DNA of 64,000 nucleotides. Origin: Tenacibaculum sp. Lineage in GTDB: Bacteria > Bacteroidota > Bacteroidia > Flavobacteriales > Flavobacteriaceae. Below, piece by piece: positions 61,382-64,000 of the stretch (its first letter is position 1; each line of letters starts with the position of its first letter). Position numbers and translations under genes: made by a program. Location of the stretch: positions 1 to 64,000 of the forward strand of contig JAKVCX010000011.1 in assembly GCA_022448525.1 (NCBI GenBank), given 5' to 3'. Under the pieces are notes generated by a model. It was given only the letters and a program-made list of their open reading frames with translations, had not been told where the DNA came from and searched no databases.

Positions 61382-63076
61382 ATGCAAACTTTAGACTGGA
61401 TTGTACTTTCACTTACCTTATTATTTATTGTATTATACGGAACTTGGAAAACAAGAGGTAGTGAAAATGTAGAACAATATATTAAAGGTGGAAACGATAC
61501 AAAGTGGTGGACTATCGGATTGTCAGTAATGGCAACTCAGGCTAGTGCCATCACTTTTTTATCTACACCAGGACAGGCTTTCCATAGTGGAATGGGGTTT
61601 GTGCAATTCTATTTCGGATTGCCGCTTGCAATGGTTATTATCTGTTTAGTTTTCATTCCTATTTACCATAAACTTAATGTTTATACAGCATACGAGTATT
61701 TAGAAAGTAGATTTGATCTTAAAACTAGAACCTTAGCTGCAATTTTATTTTTAATTCAAAGAGGATTAGCTGCAGGTATTACCATTTTCGCTCCAGCAAT
61801 TATTTTGTCTGCAGTGTTAGGTTGGGATTTAGTCTTTTTGAATATTATAATCGGATTGTTGGTAATTATCTATACTGTTAGTGGAGGAACAAAAGCAGTA
61901 AGTGTTACACAAAAACAACAAATGGCAATTATATTCTCAGGAATGTTTATTGCATTTTATTTGATATTACAATATTTACCTGATGGAATTACATTTGGAA
62001 AAGCACTTGAGATTGCTGGTGCTAGTAATAAAATGCAAGTTATTGATTTTTCTTGGGACTTGAATAATCGTTACACAGTTTGGACAGGTTTTCTTGGAGG
62101 AACTTTTTTAATGTTATCGTATTTTGGAACAGATCAAAGTCAGGTTCAGCGTTATTTATCTGGAAAGTCAGTTCGCGAAAGTCAGCTTGGATTAATTTTT
62201 AATGGATTATTAAAAGTTCCTATGCAATTCTTCATTTTGTTAGTAGGTGTAATGGTTTTTGTGTTTTATCAGTTTAATGCATCGCCTTTAAATTTTAATC
62301 CGAAAGCACAAGAAGCAGTTATTAATTCTCAGTATGCATCCGAGTACAAGGTATTAGAAGAAAGACATCGAGAGATTGAATCCGAAAAGAAAACGCTAAT
62401 CCTAAATGGAATTACTGAAGATAATAAACCTAAACTTCAAGGGTTAAACGAAGAAGATTTAAAGTTAAAAGAAAAGGCTAAGGAAATTATTGCTAAATCA
62501 AGTGATAAGGTTGAAACTAATGACAAGGATTATGTGTTTATTCATTTCATCTTGAATAATCTCCCAAAAGGATTAATAGGTTTATTATTAGCTGTAATTC
62601 TATCTGCTGCTATGTCATCTACAGCTTCTGAATTAAATGCTTTGGCGTCTACAACAGCAATCGATTTATACAAAAGAAATGTAAAAGAAGAAAAGAGTGA
62701 TCAGCATTATGTAAATATGTCAAAATGGTTCACTTTGGGCTGGGGAGTATTAGCTATTTTAATTGCTTGTATTGCTAATTTGTTTGATAATCTTATTCAA
62801 CTTGTAAATATTATAGGTTCTATATTTTATGGAAATGTATTGGGTATTTTCTTAATAGCATTCTTTTTGAAGTTTGTAAAATCCAATGCTGTTTTTATAG
62901 GTGCTATAATCACTCAGATATTAATCATAGCAATCTACTATTTTGGGATATTTTTACCAGAACAAAATGGAGAAGACGCTTTGATTAGTTATTTATGGTT
63001 AAATGCCCTGGGTTGTGGCTTGGTGATACTTTTCTCTGTAATCATTGAGTTAATTTCTTCTAGATTTAAGAAATAA
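61382..63076 (+). CDS. Sodium:solute symporter (SSS family)
   Basis: This 564-residue transporter has about 13 membrane helices with SSS landmarks: KGGNDTKWWTIGLSVMATQ near 36-54 (sodium-site region), YTVSGGTKAVSVTQ and AAMSSTASELNALAST. A charged loop of about 70 residues (about 315-385, Glu/Lys-rich) divides helices 8 and 9 and is common in Bacteroidota members. The substrate is not evident; sugars, sialic acid or carboxylates are family options. Preceded at seven bases by a 34-residue membrane peptide. No clear terminator follows in the next 220 bases. Confidence 0.93.
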   Translation: MQTLDWIVLSLTLLFIVLYGTWKTRGSENVEQYIKGGNDTKWWTIGLSVMATQASAITFLSTPGQAFHSGMGFVQFYFGLPLAMVIICLVFIPIYHKLNVYTAYEYLESRFDLKTRTLAAILFLIQRGLAAGITIFAPAIILSAVLGWDLVFLNIIIGLLVIIYTVSGGTKAVSVTQKQQMAIIFSGMFIAFYLILQYLPDGITFGKALEIAGASNKMQVIDFSWDLNNRYTVWTGFLGGTFLMLSYFGTDQSQVQRYLSGKSVRESQLGLIFNGLLKVPMQFFILLVGVMVFVFYQFNASPLNFNPKAQEAVINSQYASEYKVLEERHREIESEKKTLILNGITEDNKPKLQGLNEEDLKLKEKAKEIIAKSSDKVETNDKDYVFIHFILNNLPKGLIGLLLAVILSAAMSSTASELNALASTTAIDLYKRNVKEEKSDQHYVNMSKWFTLGWGVLAILIACIANLFDNLIQLVNIIGSIFYGNVLGIFLIAFFLKFVKSNAVFIGAIITQILIIAIYYFGIFLPEQNGEDALISYLWLNALGCGLVILFSVIIELISSRFKK

Positions 63077-63249
63077 TTTCAAATTTTCTTTTAGGTTTTG
63101 TCACTTTATTAAAGTAATTTTACTGTATAAATTGCTGTGTTAATTGTATAATCGGTCTGTTTGCTATGATAGATGTGTAATTATCTTATAGTTAGCTGTT
63201 TGGTGCTTTTTTATTTTAGTTAAAAAGTAGTTAAAATTTAAAAAAGCTA

Positions 63250-63257
63250 TATATTTG
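63250..63257 (+). promoter_or_regulatory. -7 promoter element of the last gene
   Basis: TATATTTG matches TAnnTTTG and lies 39 bases upstream of the ATG at 63297. The -33 region is AT-rich with no clear TTG. Confidence 0.55.
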
Positions 63258-63296
63258 CCAGCAAATTTTTATGTTAGTTTCACATCCCTATTGCTT

Positions 63297-64000
63297 ATGA
63301 AAAAAAATACTTTATTGTTTTTTTCAATCTTTTTTTATTGTATTAATTTATTGGCTAGTTCACCAATCGATTCTATCCAAAAAACTAATAAAAATTACTC
63401 AAGTTTTAATGAATCAACGAAAACCATATCGTTTGCTCATAATGTAAAAGGAGAGTTTACTTCAGATTACATTAAAAGCAATTATGTACAAGATCCGAGA
63501 ATAGATAGTCTTGTAAGTAAGGCGAAAAACGTTTTTAATGCCATTGAAGAAACTGGAAGTTATGCTAGTGTCTTAGGATCAGAAGATATGATAGCATTAC
63601 CGGTTGGAGTAAAAAAACGTATTGGTAATACAACTACTATTATGGGGGTAAGCGAAGCAAAGTTTTTCCCTAATTATACAGAAGTAACATTATTTATAAA
63701 GTTGATTATTCAGCAATCAGGAGCTGATGGTAAACAGAGAGAACTTTTCTTTGGAGCTAATAATGTCAAAATTTCTCATTCAGGTGGTATTTATGGAGAT
63801 ATGAATATTTCTCTTTTAGGTGATATTGCAATTCCTATTAATGGTAATAAAGCTTTATTACAATTAAAAGGAGGTATGAATATGAAAACTGGAATTATTG
63901 AGGATAAGACATATGTTACTATTGATTGTACAGGAATTAAAGAAATAGGTGTTGCTGCTGATGTCATATTTTCAAGAACTCTTTTAGAACCTTTAAATGC
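63297..64000 (+). CDS. Secreted protein of unknown function, N-terminal part (3' truncated by the window)
   Basis: The frame is open from the ATG at 63297 to the window end, giving the first 234 residues. There is a signal peptide (1-22, FFSIFFYCINLLAS), then a Lys/Ser-rich segment and a beta-rich region (about 110 onward; MIALPVGVKKRIGNTTTIM, IYGDMNISLLGDIAIPING, LLQLKGGMN). I do not recognise the family. It may be a large surface or barrel-associated protein. It has its own promoter element and no gene between it and the symporter. Confidence 0.75.
   Translation, partial: MKKNTLLFFSIFFYCINLLASSPIDSIQKTNKNYSSFNESTKTISFAHNVKGEFTSDYIKSNYVQDPRIDSLVSKAKNVFNAIEETGSYASVLGSEDMIALPVGVKKRIGNTTTIMGVSEAKFFPNYTEVTLFIKLIIQQSGADGKQRELFFGANNVKISHSGGIYGDMNISLLGDIAIPINGNKALLQLKGGMNMKTGIIEDKTYVTIDCTGIKEIGVAADVIFSRTLLEPLN

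Overview
The window is ordinary chromosome from a member of the Bacteroidota, almost certainly family Flavobacteriaceae. Evidence seen in the sequence: AT-rich DNA with dense coding on both strands; type IX secretion (T9SS) substrates with both type A and type B C-terminal sorting domains; a PorP/SprF-OmpA gene pair; many TonB-linked proteins; promoters with the Bacteroidota -7 element TAnnTTTG; and little sign of Shine-Dalgarno sequences. I cannot name the genus. I see no phage, plasmid, insertion sequence, CRISPR array, rRNA or tRNA.

Layout. 1-4200 (+): the end of a large repeat-rich T9SS adhesin, a PorP/SprF-like outer-membrane protein and an OmpA/PD40 lattice protein, a typical gliding or adhesin trio. 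4294-10274 (-): a metabolic cluster. It holds a DUF1338/HglS-like 2-oxoadipate dioxygenase, an Lrp-type regulator, a Dph6-like ATP pyrophosphatase and a YdiJ-like FAD/Fe-S dehydrogenase, and reads as the last steps of lysine breakdown (2-oxoadipate to D-2-hydroxyglutarate to 2-oxoglutarate). 10583-13557: a tiny Pmp3-type protein, csaA, an Mpo1-like protein and two secreted TonB-C proteins. 13861-19459 (-): prfC, a barrel-like protein, two peptidyl-prolyl isomerases and an unknown acidic protein. 19564-24357 (+): idi, a PTPS-type pterin synthase, manA, kdsB, a HAD phosphatase, a CAT-like acetyltransferase and small proteins.

24457-33063: two ECF sigma operons (one on each strand) flank a conserved unknown protein, a beta-lactamase-fold hydrolase, an RDD protein, a third secreted TonB-C protein and meaB. 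33186-35775 (+): cysS, yidD, lgt. 35826-47437 (-): S41 peptidase, membrane AraC regulator, GH2 beta-mannosidase, T9SS-secreted S8 peptidase, TonB-dependent receptor and M23 peptidase. 47586-49960 (+): a ZapB-like coiled coil, zapA, a 6S RNA and RNase Y.

50119-64000: a DEAD-box helicase with a strong hairpin in its leader, a thioredoxin-fold lipoprotein without active cysteines, an ABC-F protein with one degenerate nucleotide site, the divergent oxyR/dps pair, a PhoX-like lipoprotein next to an imelysin-dihaem peroxidase fusion, a lipoprotein, a 34-residue membrane peptide beside a sodium:solute symporter, and the start of a secreted protein that runs off the end.

The points I consider most worth a second look are the HglS-Lrp-YdiJ cluster, the zapA-linked 6S RNA, the asymmetric ABC-F protein, the imelysin/peroxidase/PhoX-like pair, the microprotein beside the symporter, and the helicase leader hairpin. 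I found no clear new defence or mobile system.
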